This document shows positions 1-12,123 of a stretch of 64,000 bases of DNA, in pieces. The notes beneath the pieces were generated by a model. The model had not been told where the DNA came from. It worked only from the letters and a program-made list of their open reading frames with translations, and did no database searches. The stretch's first letter is position 1. The number at the start of each line of letters is the position of its first letter. The stretch comes from Patagioenas fasciata (taxonomy: Eukaryota > Chordata > Aves > Columbiformes > Columbidae): assembly GCF_037038585.1 (NCBI RefSeq), contig NC_092522.1, positions 51,366,161 through 51,430,160 of the forward strand, in the 5' to 3' direction. The position numbers and the translations under genes were made by a program.

Positions 1-24
1 TCAGATGAACAATGAAATCTGCAT

Positions 25-66
25 TATATATCTATATATATCTATATAGATATATATAGATATATA
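25..66. repeat. Perfect 42-bp AT-rich palindrome
   Basis: Bases 25-66 equal their own reverse complement, with the centre between 45 and 46. The stretch is TA repeats interrupted by symmetrically placed C and G bases (32/59 and 42/49), so it is more than a plain (TA)n run. Such a sequence can extrude a cruciform. It probably arose from a TATC/TA microsatellite. Confidence 0.95.
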
Positions 67-3000
67 TATAATCTTAACGAGGGAATATTGTTCCAAATAT
101 GTCAAAGGTCGATTAGTTTTTGTAACCAAAATCTACCCTTTCCCATCACGTGGTGGTGTTATTTTTCCTTTTGGATTAAAAGTATTGAGGTAAGCTAGAG
201 AGAAAAGGAATAAATAGGAAAATAATATTTCAGAAAGTAATTCTAATCAGAGCAAAAATAAGCACATACCTGAAAGAAAATAAAATCAAGATAAAAGCTC
301 TTGTGAAACACATCTTCAGAGATACTAGAGGCCATTTACTCCTTTGGGAGGTACAGCTTTGGCAGGATTGTTGCTGTCCTCAGGGGGAGAGAGGAAATCT
401 TGCAGGGAACAGACAGTAGGAAAGACTTTTCTATTAAGCAGCAAATGATAATGTTTGTATATGTTTGCCATGCAGAGGACATGCCATTATTTCAGCATTA
501 TGATTGAAGTCTAGCACACACATGATAAGTACTAAGAAACTCTGAACAGGGATTTAACAGCTCTGGAATAGTTTCAAAGTCATCTGAAAGTAAGTAAAAC
601 TTCACAGGTCAAACTGCAGCTTATGGTTAAATAAGGAGACAACTCCTTTGTCATTATGGTATTAAACACTAACAAACTCCACTAGGGAAAGGCTGTTATA
701 GATCTATTACATTATATTTGATAAAGTACATGGAAGTGGCATTACTGAAACCCCAGAACGGGCTTCATACCATCAGTTTATGCACTTTGTCTGTATTCAG
801 CTACAGATACCAACTCACCAGAGCACCTGTATAGGCAAATGTATGTGAAATGGGTTCTGTTAGAGAGAATGTAATTTAAACACCTCATGGCCAGCAGCTA
901 CGTCAGCCCTAGCTGTGATCTCAGGAGGCTGTGTAATGAACACAGGTTCAGGCTTGGTTAGAGCTTGGGTTAGGAAATCTTGAAATGAAGGGCCCTGGGA
1001 ATTTGGTCAGATTTAGAATAAAATAATGAGCCTGTAATGGTGTTAAATGATTTAGTGTTACTGGAAGACTCTTATTTCTCTGTTTCACTTCAGAAGTAAA
1101 ATGAAGGTTATGACCATTTCAGTAAATGCAGTCCCACGGAGACTCTGCCAAGGGTAAGAGTTACAACCTCTGGGCTCTAGGGACAAATTCGACTTAGGAA
1201 TCCATTCTCCCTACCCAGATTCCCCAAACGGTTTCCAAAGGCTGTTGATGGGGCAACGTTAAGCAGCTGTTTCCTTACCACCTGAAGGTGTCTCTGTTCC
1301 AATGGCAAATGAAAAAATTCCCTTTGAGGAAGCGCATCAGGATCTGCTGGGATTAATGAAATAATACACAGTGCCTATAAGACACAACAGGGTGTGATGC
1401 ACTGTGCTGGCAGTCACACGGCACAGCCCTGGCACAGGAGCCATACCTCAATTGCCCACAACCAGTTTATGGCTCCAGAGCTGTACCTTGGCCTCATTCT
1501 CAGCCTAATGTGGTCAATGATCATCACAACAGGCATCTGATTTTTATTTATTGTAAACTGGTGTCTCAAACCTCACAAATTATATCTATACCCTGTACAC
1601 AGCTTTTGGTATGATAATGACTAATTATTACTAATAATGTAACCAATACTCTTATTAGCATATAAGCCACCCTGTAACTTTATAAGTGTTTTTTGTTTGC
1701 ATGCTATTGTAGATAGATTTGATCTTTTAGATGTGACAAAAAAGAAGAATTTCCTGTCCCAGAGCTCAAAACTAAAACTGATTTTGCAACATGCTAATCA
1801 TGAAAGCCCTGGCATGATGACTAGTCCCACTGAAGCTATCAATAATTTTCCAGGAATAAGGCAAGAGCCAGCAAAATCAAGCTCTAACATGCACTGAAAA
1901 CATCAAAAAGTAAGAATTTGCTTCAGCATGTATGCTAACAGAAAGCAGATTATTATCATTTCATCTGTAATACCTATAATGACTGTATACACAATGACAA
2001 ATATTCACAAATAATTATTACTCCTGCAAGAGCTGTGTTATGGTTGGAAGGTCTCTGCAACATGCAGCTGGTTAAATCTGACTGGTTTAAACTGAGAATG
2101 CAGAGTTCTGCAAATAACCTTTCACGTAAGACTGTTAAGTACTTTTTATTTTAAAGGTTTCCTGACTGTGAGCTCACTACAGCCACAGCAAACTTCCTTT
2201 AGGATTCATTTCATACCCTCCTTTCTGTTAATATCCCCGAGATCAATCCTTTCTCTAATGAATAGCTGACCTATTCTTCTTCGATTTACCATTGATTTCC
2301 TCTGCTTACCTCCCAATGCTTTGCCTGTTGATTAAACGCTAGACATAAGAATGCCTCAAATTTCTGACTTCTGAGTCATCCTCTCATGACCTGAACAGCT
2401 TGAAGCCAGCTTCAGCTCCCCGAGATCATTAGTGAAAACTCCTTTTGTTTCTAGACTCCACAAACAAACCATTTCTCTCCAAGCTTAGGTGCTGCTTGTG
2501 AACTAGATAATAAATAGCAGCAACAAAATTATCTCCTATATACATTGCTAGAATTATTGTAAGAAATGGAAAGGGATACTTTTCCAAGGCTGTGAAGGAA
2601 AACCCCAGTTTTCCCTTTTGCACTGGGAAATCTTTGCATCTACATGCAATGCAGACAAGACCATGAGCAAAGACATCTACTTATGGAAACTTTTACTTCT
2701 GCATAGGGTCCCTCTGAGTTAGGCATGTCTCTGCATGAGACACAGGCTTGCAAAAGGGGCTCTATTTTTGATTTTTCTAGATCAAGACACTGGTTTACAA
2801 AAACCCATTCACAAATCTCCCTCTCCAGCTTTCACTTTACAGAGCAAGCTGGATGAAATTGCTTATCTGCACTGAAAGATGGAGAGCTACAGTTGATCCT
2901 TTGAAAACGTGCAGTGGTATTTCCTTGGAACGCAGATATCTTCAGTCTCCAACACTTTGATGTTTCCTCCAAAAACAAACAGACTAACGTTATCTCCATT

Positions 3001-4740
3001 TTCCTGCATTTCTGATGTTTCTCAAGATGCAGCTTGTTTTCTCTGGGCTCACACACAAGGTCTGACAATCCTAGGAGACCAGCTATGCAGGATAAATACT
3101 ACACTTCTAAATAAGGTAGTCACTAACTGACATACTGTACTATATTCCATTCTGATCATGGCGAGATGGGGAGCATCAGCTGCACATGACCCACACTTTT
3201 CTCACTCTCCTACTCAGGTTTTGTGGGAAAGGAACACCACCCTAAGGTGAAAGCCCTGAGGTTTCTGATGGGAATGATGAGGACAGCAGGTTAACATGGT
3301 GTCCAATGAAACACACCCCCATCTTAACAGCCTAAATAAGGTCCTTTGCTCCTGTGATAGCTAAAGCACAATGTCACAGAAAGCCAGGCTGTAAGTTTGT
3401 AAGCAACTGTAACATATTCTTCTTCAAATGATCAGAACCAAGAAGCATGCAGCAACTGTTCAGAGCTGTTTGCTAACATTTCGAGTTCTCCACTAGCTGT
3501 CAGGGCATGACAGAAAGTCCTGCTGTGACAGAGCACTGTGCTGGCTCTGCTGCAAGCCTCATGTATGGTATTGGGCAGGTTAAATAAGAACAAGTTCAAC
3601 AATAGAGCCTACACTTGGGCACCAGATTCCCTGTCCTTGCGTTCAATCCTGCAATCCATGTTGGAAAGTGAGGAGATGTAGGTGATGATATTACAAGATG
3701 CCAATTCCAGCACTGTTTGGACCACTCTGTGATACAAACTAATTCACCAATACAACAGACCACTTGTCCAGCAAAAAAACATAAAGCTGGAATTTTCTGT
3801 CCCTTTAGTGAGTGTGGCCAGCTTAGCAGTCTGAAGTGCTCCAGCGCTGGCATGAGGATGGTGCTACAGCCACAAGCAAAGGGAGTGAAGGCAACAGAAT
3901 ACTGCAGATGGGAAGGAGTAAAAAGGAGAGGACAGTGAGACATCTTTCGATAGGCAGAGGGGAGCTGTGATCCCAGCTTAGCTGCACATGAAACCACACA
4001 TTAGGGGACTCAGAACAGCATTAGAAACAGCTGGCATGCTGAGAGGGTAACTGCATAAATCAGCCTAGGTTCAACAAAAGGACAAGCCACAAGGGACTTA
4101 ACCTTCATAACTGGGGGTTGACTGTCCACCTAGGGTCCACAGCCCTGGAACCATTACTGAAATTAGATGCCTACACACTTGCTCAGATAATGAGTAAGAT
4201 GCCAATATTTTCTCTCAGAATACCACTGTGGGAAGAGAAAGGGTTGGTGATGAGATGTCCCCTGCACCCACAGAGCAGCCCCACTACTACAATCCAGCCG
4301 GGAAGAGGCAGAGGTAAGCTATCGTCCACACTGGCAAGGCTGAGATTTATCCAACCTAAAACACTGCATAAAAACCTGCAAGCAAGGTCAGGTCACCCAG
4401 TGTTCTACTTCCCTCACTCTAACAGGTGGCCACGTCACACCAGCAAGTCAGGCTTGCTCTTGTGCTCTTCCCTGGGCAAAATTCAACTCTTGCTGCATAG
4501 CTGTGCCACACCACACAAAAGCCTTCCCACCTGCCCCCTTACAGCTTGCTGCCACCCCAGTTCCCACGGGGGCTGCACCCTCAGAAACAATTGGATATGG
4601 TGGGAAATTCAGCAGCAGGCTACTTGTGAGGAAGAGGGAGCAACACAATAGAACTTGAGATGATGTCAGCCTTCTTTAGGAAATTTACTCTATTAAAAAG
4701 CAAATTATTGCATAAAAGAGGGAGGGGCCAAGAAGATTTG
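67..4740. other. Upstream intergenic region, nothing recognised
   Basis: AT-leaning sequence with only short ORFs and no recognisable domain, RNA gene or repeat family. The longest ORF, 177 codons at 4118-4651, has low-complexity, unfamiliar content and no homologue that I recognise. Part of it could be distal regulatory DNA for FRMD1. Confidence 0.6.
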
Positions 4741-4989
4741 TAACACGTGTGCAACACAGCACCGCGTTCCCTAGCAGGCTGCTCCTGCACACGTTGGCCC
4801 CCAGGCCCGCAGGGTGTTCCCAAACCCGACCCCGACTCTTCGGCTGCACCTCTTCACACTTTGTGCCATTTCCCCCGCTGCTCATCCAGCCTGGTTACGG
4901 CAGAGCGACACAGCCTGAATTCTCCTGCATTGCTGCCATCACTCGTAATTAAAATTTCACCTCCGCAGACTTTATTGCTGCCAGCGCAG

Positions 4990-5980
4990 AGCACATAGTT
5001 CGCCGCCAGGATCCAGAGTGACACTGAAGAACCGGGGACAAAACCCCCGACAGCCCCCGCAGGCAGCCCCTCGTCACCCGCCCACACGCGGGCTCCCCCC
5101 GGGCAGTCCGTACAGGTCCCCCCCACCCCACCGCCCGTCCCACCGACCCCGCTTTTCCCTCGGCGGCCACTACCGGCCACACGCCCCCCGCCTCGCCCTG
5201 CGCTCCCCAAGCTCAGCCGCCGGCCGCGGCCCGGATTGACGGCCACACTGGCAAACCAGAGGCCCCGTAGCGGGTCCGCCCCACCCACTCCCTCCTCGGC
5301 TCTGCCAATCAGCTGATGGAGCGGCGCGGTGTCTGTGGAGGGGTGGGGTGGGGGAGTGTGGCGCGGAGCTGTTGCGGGTGTGCAGTCCCGGGGCAGAGCG
5401 GAGCCGGCCCGGGGCTGGAGGGCGTGTCCCACCACGCCCGCCCCCGCCCCCAGCCCCGCTCCTCCTCCGGGGCACCGGCGTGTGCTCACCGCTTGCCTGG
5501 GTACCCCGCTCGGCTCGGGGGACGCTGGATACCGCTTCGGAGAGGACGTCGAAGCCCTGCGGCTGGGGCCACCCCGCGGTAAGTGCGCGGGCGGCGCTGT
5601 GCTGCCAGCAGGGCTCGGGCTCCGCCGCCGGGGCAGCGGCACGGGGCGGTGCTGGTGCTCCCGCGTCTCCCCGAGGCTCCTCTGTCAGCGAGGGGGGCGA
5701 GCGCGGTCCCGGTGAGCAGCCGGGGGACAAAGGACGGGCGGGGGCCGGGTCCTGAGTGCGGGGCGGGCGTGGGGCAGGAGTGGCACCTGCCCCCGGCGGG
5801 CTGCGGGGAGCGGTCGCAGCCCGTGGGGCCGGTGCGGCTGCAGACGGGGCTGTGACCGGAGAGACAGGCGAAGCGCTCGCCGCCCGGACCGGGTGAGCGA
5901 GCCCTTTGCACCGGGGCCGCGGAGGCGCTCGGAGGGGTGCGTGCTGTCCGGGGAGCTGCGGAAGTGTTTTTCTGTGTGTG
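4990..5980. promoter_or_regulatory. FRMD1: CpG-island promoter of FRMD1
   Basis: The stretch is very GC-rich and dense in CpG, with weaker enrichment from about 4740 and out to 6700, against AT-leaning flanks. It contains a CCAAT box at 5305-5309 and GC-box-like runs at about 5338-5356 and 5437-5462. There is no convincing TATA box, so this is probably a dispersed, housekeeping-type promoter. A good splice donor (GTAAGT at 5579) lies about 270 bp downstream of the CCAAT box, and the next candidate exon is the one that carries the FRMD1 start codon. Linking the island to FRMD1 is inference from position and strand. Several long ORFs on both strands here are by-products of GC richness. Confidence 0.75.
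5370..5578 (+). other. FRMD1: Probable non-coding first exon of FRMD1 (5' end approximate)
   Basis: The 3' border is a strong donor, CGCG followed by GTAAGT at 5579-5584. The 5' border is a guess placed about 60 bp downstream of the CCAAT box at 5305. The exon would splice over about 10.5 kb to the acceptor at 16126-16127. The following exon has an in-frame TGA at 16149-16151 before the start codon, so this exon cannot add to the protein in that splice form. Other donors in the island (GTGAGC at about 5710 and about 5893) could define alternative first exons. Confidence 0.45.
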
Positions 5981-8900
5981 CCTTTTTCTGTGTGCACCGA
6001 TCGGTCTAACCCTACGTTAGTGGCTGCAAAAGTCGACTCACAACTTTGTCGATAAAGGGAGGTCTGAGTTTCGGCTGGAGTGCCCCGGTGATTTCTAGTT
6101 GTATTACGAATTTTGCCGTCAAAGGGGCTGTGAGCGCTGGGCTGAGGCCGTGGGTGTCTCTGCGAGCGCGGAGCTGCGGCTCCCGAAGGCAGCGAGGGTG
6201 GGCAGGCACCGGCTGGAAGCGGGAGGGGATGTGGCTCTGGGAGAGTTTTGGAGTCGTGGCGACTCCTTCATCCCTCGCTGTCGTCCTCCGCCACCAGTGC
6301 GTCTCGCCGGTGCTAGAAGACGAGGTGATGCAGTCCCACCGGCTGCGTGAGACGAGGAATCTGCGGCACGCCCGGGGCAGCTGCCCGTGTCCCCAAGGGC
6401 TTCTTTGACAGCCGGTAGACACTTGTTTCGCTGCCACCTGCCTTGCAGGTGCTGAGGGAGAGTGCCATGGCCCAACGGTGCAGGACGGCTTCGGGTCCAG
6501 TGGGGTGCAGGTCCCTGCACGCCGGAGCACCCCAAGCAGGGTAGCCCCTGTGAGGCAGGTAGCCGAACACCTGGACCTCCTCTTTGGAGGCAGCCTCAGG
6601 GTGAGGGGCTGGACGGAGGCATCCCGTGGGGCTGGTTTGGGTGGTCTGGCCAGGGTGATGGACTCAGACACTGGCACAGGACAGGACGGGGGATGGAAAT
6701 GAGTGTCCCAGCAGGTATATGTGCACGGGAGAAGGGGTGGGTGTCAAAAAGGAAAAAGTCTCCATACTTCGTTGTTTCTCCATCTCTTGAATTCTTTATT
6801 GGTACTGATTTACAGGGAAAGGCTCTGGGTTTCCTGTGCTGAGAAATTGTCGTCCCCTGCATCCAGAGATGTTTCTCCTGCTGCTCGGCAGTGACAGGCT
6901 CTCAGGTTAACTCCCAGGTGGCATTTAAAATGCACATCTGTTTTTTTCCACCACACCAGGAAACTGTGATGTGCTGTCTGAACCTTGTCCCTTCTTCAGA
7001 GAACCACTGTGATGCTCAAGCCTTGACAATAAATACTTAAAAAGCGTAGGGCACTTTCCCAGAGAAAATAATGAGGATATATTTCTAGCACCGATTATGT
7101 CTGGAGTAATGTTTTAAAAAGAACAAAACAAAATAACTTTTTGAACATTAGTTTCCCATTCATTTGTCTAACTTTTATCTTTGCGGTTGTTCTTCCTGAA
7201 ATACTTGGAATGACAACAGAATGACTTGACCTCACTCTGTTTATTCCTCCAATTTAGTTGTGCACTTGTAATCAAAGTGTTCTGTTTTCAGTACTGATGA
7301 TATTGAGAGTACGTGTAGTAGCCAGTGTTTTGGCTTCATGTAAGGAATGTAAAATCAGAAGAAAATGGAAACTAAAGGGGGGGGAAAAAATGTTTTCTTG
7401 CAGAGATCACCTTAAAAAAACAGAGAGGAGAGGGAAACAAAAAAGGATAATAAGCAAGAATAAGTCTACAAAACAGTATTGAAGAAAATGAGTTGTAGTA
7501 ATTCTCTTTAGTGGTTTACCAAAAAATACTGTCTGTACTCTTCGGACAGCTGGGTTTTTTTCCCCATTTGTTGTTGTTGGCTAGATTTTTATAGGAAATT
7601 GATAAAGTGGGATAAACACTGATGATTAATAAATTTGTGAAATCCTAAAACAAACAAGCAAAAATTATATTGTATGTATACAAAAAATTGTATTTAATGT
7701 GTCTTTCCGATTTAAGCATCTTGACAGCGGGCAGGAGCCATGACATTTCATTTTTTTTATTTGTTTGGTTTGGCATTGGTTGTGGGTTTTTTTGTGTACT
7801 TGTGGGGGGTGTTTTGTTTTTGTTGTTTTTTAAAAAACAAAGCAAACAACAAAGCTGATAGTTCTTTAAAGCTACAGCCTTCTCTTCTGTTCCCAACTCT
7901 ACAGGTAAAAAATACATGCATCCAGTGGTTAACTTTGTATCAGCTTTTGTAGTAAAGTAAATGTTCATCCTATCGTTCGTCCAGTGCAAGACAATGCAAA
8001 TTACTGGCATGCCTACTGTGCTCCAGGGTTACACCTCTCTTCTTGCAGAAAGTCCTGTGTTATTGCACCACTCCTTGATTACCTTGGTGTTTAGCAGTGG
8101 TACCTTAATTCGTCATGTGTGATTAGTAACTGAGCATGGGCAAATGATGGTCTCAGCCCAAAAGAAGTCCTCTGACAAGGAGGAGCTGCTCTTTGGAGAA
8201 TCGCAGGAGATAATTTGCTTCTTGTTAAACCATTTCTTATGCTTGCTTTTTCTTCCCTCCCCCCCCCCCCCAATTTCTTCTTATTGCAAAATTTGGCATC
8301 ACCTCAAAAATACAGCACCCTCTGCAAAGCTGTTTTTTGTTCTGTTTCTTTTTTTGGGACATGTCTTCCTGTTTTCCCTATTGCTTTGCTGAAGTCAGTG
8401 CCCAGCAGTACTGTGTGTAGTCTCTGAAGCTGCATCTAATGGTAAAGACCCTGCTGTTGGTGTTAATTTTGTCAAGGTGTTGGCAGGTTGGCATTTTCAC
8501 ACTTGTAATAGAAGCAAGCTGTGTTGCAGGGTGAGTTTTAGCTATTATTTCTACAAGTCCCTCCACTTTGTGTAAATCAATGTTCCTTTCTTTTCCGAAT
8601 ATGTTCAAGACTAGCTATATACTTTAGTGGGAGGAAGTAAGAAGCAGACCAATGTGGAAGCTGGCTAGTTGGTCTAAATATTTAAACAGCGATTCAAATG
8701 CCATGAGATCAGTGGTGAACCTTCTTCTTCCTCTGGGGAAGTAAGCGTCTTTTTTTGTTGTTTTTTTTTTTTGTTTTTTTTTTTAAACCTGTTTATTACT
8801 GATAGTTAAACTATTCCTGCTCAGAAGAGTTCTTTACATGATATATTGGTAAAAGCATGTCTGTTCTTATTTGTCCCGCAACTCCATGTATGGCCTGTGA

Positions 8901-11900
8901 AGTTATAATGATTTTTTTTTTTTAATAAAGATTTCATAATCTGATTGCTTCTAGAACTGTTACAAGATCTTGATGAGAATAGAAAATGAAGGAAGAGTTT
9001 ATTTGCACTTTTTTTTGACAGCTCTGCAAAATATTTCAAGACGACTTGGTGATCTGTTCCAATTTAGTCCAGCCCAGCTCAAATCTAAAAATCCCATCAC
9101 AATGCAATAATTTCTGCAGAGACAGTCTTGTAGAAGAGTATCTCTCAGCTGTTGTGCTTAAGGCAAGAGTGTAATAGATCTGCTTGGGAGAAATCCTTTT
9201 TACACCCTTGGTACACTTAAAAAAGGGAAGAAAAAAGAGTCAGAAGACCTTGCACATTTGCAATTTGCATGATATAGAAAGGTTCTCTCCTGGGTTGTTG
9301 GTAGAGAGACCAGGTCTTGCTGCTGCTTTCCACGCTGAAGCTTCCTGATGGTTACAGGACAGGAAGCCTCACCTCCCTTATTTTAGAGACCTTGCTGCGG
9401 CTCTCCATCTTGCCTCTCCTGTTTCCCCTAGATACAAAAGATGGACAGTCTCAAGTAAAGATTGCACTATGTGGCAGAAGTGTGTGAGGAGAGCACTGGA
9501 GCACCAAACTGAAGTATCTTCTGTTGCTGTCCATCAACACTGAAACACCAGACTGTGGCATTTTCTTTATTGTGCTCCTGGCTCTGCATATGTATGCCCA
9601 TGGATAAGCTTCCTGTAAGGGTCCCTCTCAAAATAGATGTGTCCACGTGTTTGAGTGGAGGCAAGCTTGCTGTTATTGAATGGCTATTCAAGCAATTCAC
9701 TTCCCTTAATCTTTGCGAGATCTCATGTGATGCTGTCTTGGTCATCCAGCTGAGAAAACAGAGCTTTGCACTTGTAAGCAGGCTTCCTTTGCATCTGCTT
9801 TATGTGCAGTGTAATGGACACTGAGGCTGGCTTGGGTCTTGTCCCATATTTTGCTGGTTCTTTCTTTTGATTCTGCATTTGTCTAGGCCAATTGATACTT
9901 TCCATTGCTACTTACTCAAACTTTAATTAATGTGCTTGATTTATGAAGTATGAGGAGGCCCTACATGTGGTTAGTAGTCAATAAACAGGTCCAGTAGTAG
10001 ATTATGCAGAAGTAAACAAATACATTGTAATGAGAAACTTTGTGTTGGTAGTCAGATGTGACAGGATACATGCTACTACTTTTACCAGTCACCGAAGAGG
10101 CAGGATCAGTTGATCCATTGTTCTTCCTGTGTTGCAAGAGGATGTTTTTCCCCCAAGAAAAAGGCACGCTGGAAAGGAATTGCATGCTCTAGCTTCAGAC
10201 TTTACTGTTTGGGTATTGTTCAAAGTATGTACACTGCTAAGTTTTGCATATGCTTCTGATACAATAATGTATTTTAAAAGGCTACATGTTTTTTGTATAC
10301 AAAAATTCAAAGGCACTTTCCATCACTTTGAAGTGATGGAAAGACATAGTCCCTGTCAGCTTAATTCATGGCTTTTGGCCTGGAGCCTTTAATGATCATT
10401 GTCTGTTTCTCTCAAAAGGCTCCTGAATTCACTTTTGGTTTCAGAGAAGGATGAAGCCCAGATGATTCACGCTGGACTCTCCTCACTGGGAGCAAGATGC
10501 TGAGGAGCTTTTTTCATCCCATGGGAGAGCAGGATGGAAGTGTGGCAGCCACTTTGCATGGTCCTACCACTGCTGCCCTGCTGTTCAGCTTCCATGCACT
10601 ATCAAAGCACCTCCTTTGGTGCTCTGTCCTCAGCTAAGACTTCTTCCTCCTCTTGAGGCCTAATTCACAGCAGTAAGGACTGATGGGTGCCGAAAACATG
10701 TGTTACTTTCACTTGGCTACCAGAGGATGCTGCATCATCCATGGGTAGGAGAACTGTCCCCCATCTTTGAGCATGAAGACTAGGACGGGCTGCAGGCAGA
10801 ATAGCATAACAGTGTGGAATGGGGTTAGGAATGGGTGTTCCAGGGAATTTTGGGAGGCCCCGTCTTCCTGAGCACATTGGCCGCATTACGGGAGGTGCGG
10901 AGCAGAAGAGTTACAAACTCAAGAGCACATTTCATGTTCTCGCGCTCACTGGTGCTGCTCGACTTGAGGCAGGGAAACTTTACAACACCAAGGTAGAGTG
11001 CGGGCAGTCATGCTTAAGTAAGAACTGTGTCTAATCCTATGATGAAGACTAACAAGAAAGCGTTTTTCTGTCTGTTGTTAAAGCTTGTTGTCACCAGGGA
11101 GTGCTGCTTGTACAGAAGGAAAATAATAAAGGATGTCCGTTGACATCTAGCACCAATGCTCAATGCTCAATTTCTCCATCTGTCTCAAAAGGTACAGGGC
11201 AATGACTAAGTCTGCTAGAGCTGCGCAGCCCTGGAGTTTTTGGAGGCATCTCCCATTGTACCTTTTGAAAAATCCCAAAGGAAAGGTAGGAGCCAGGCCC
11301 ACATCCCATCTCTGTGAGAGGACTGCCCAGGTATTGCCAGCTGATGCCCAAGGCCTGCTGCCATTGGATCTCCCGCTGCTGTGGACTGACAGCCAGTTGT
11401 CTTTGCTGCCAGTGGTGCACCTGCCCTGTGGCCAAGCTGCATTGGTTTGGGGATCCAGTCCTTTAGAGCACCCAAGTGACTGAGAGGTGTCTTGGTGTTC
11501 CTGATTCAATGGGGCTTCCTATTAAGGGGCGCTCAGTGTCTGAAGGCAGGTGTGTGTTGTATCCCAAAAGCAGTATGTGGACGCTGAATTCAGGACCTTA
11601 CCTCCTTGTGGCATTCTTACCCTTGGATGTGTCATGCTAGTCCTAGAGTGATTGTGAGACGCATATGTTTGAGAAGTCAATGTCCTTCTGGGAATTGGCT
11701 GCAGGATGTGACCTAGTTGTCCTGGCTGTTGGTTGCAGGTGACACTTTTCAGATCATCTGCAGCCAGTCTTGCTTTCTGCCCTGACAAGCAACTTTGTTT
11801 CCCTCCCTCCTGATTGATGCGTCTTTCCAGAAAAACTTCGATCATCTCAGGGGGTAGTGAAAAGAGATGTGTTTGGGGTCTTAAAGTTACTGGGAAAGTT

Positions 11901-12102
11901 GCCTTAATTACATCTTTTACTCACACAGGCTTTTTATTACTCTGCTTTGCAGATAGTACTGGTATCCTACTGGTTTGCCTCTGAGAGGAAAAAATACCTG
12001 GTAGTTGAGAGGGGGTTCTCGGTTTTAAGGCCATGTTTCATCATCAGTACGAGGCAGCCCAGGTGTGGGTTGCTGCCAAAGGCAGGTTTGTTTCCTGGCA
12101 GT

Positions 12103-12123
12103 TGTCTGTCTGTCTGTCTGTCT
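12103..12123. repeat. (TGTC)n microsatellite
   Basis: Five perfect copies of a TGTC tetranucleotide lie in intron 1. It is an ordinary simple repeat and probably length-polymorphic. Confidence 0.85.

Noticed and set aside
4118..4651. 177-codon ORF upstream of the CpG island
   Set aside because: The content is unfamiliar, with no domain, no partner exons and no codon-use pattern that stands out from flanking DNA.
4854..5997. 262- and 275-codon minus-strand ORFs and several plus-strand ORFs in the FRMD1 CpG island
   Set aside because: Same GC-composition effect. They overlap in different frames and have no domain or plausible splice context.
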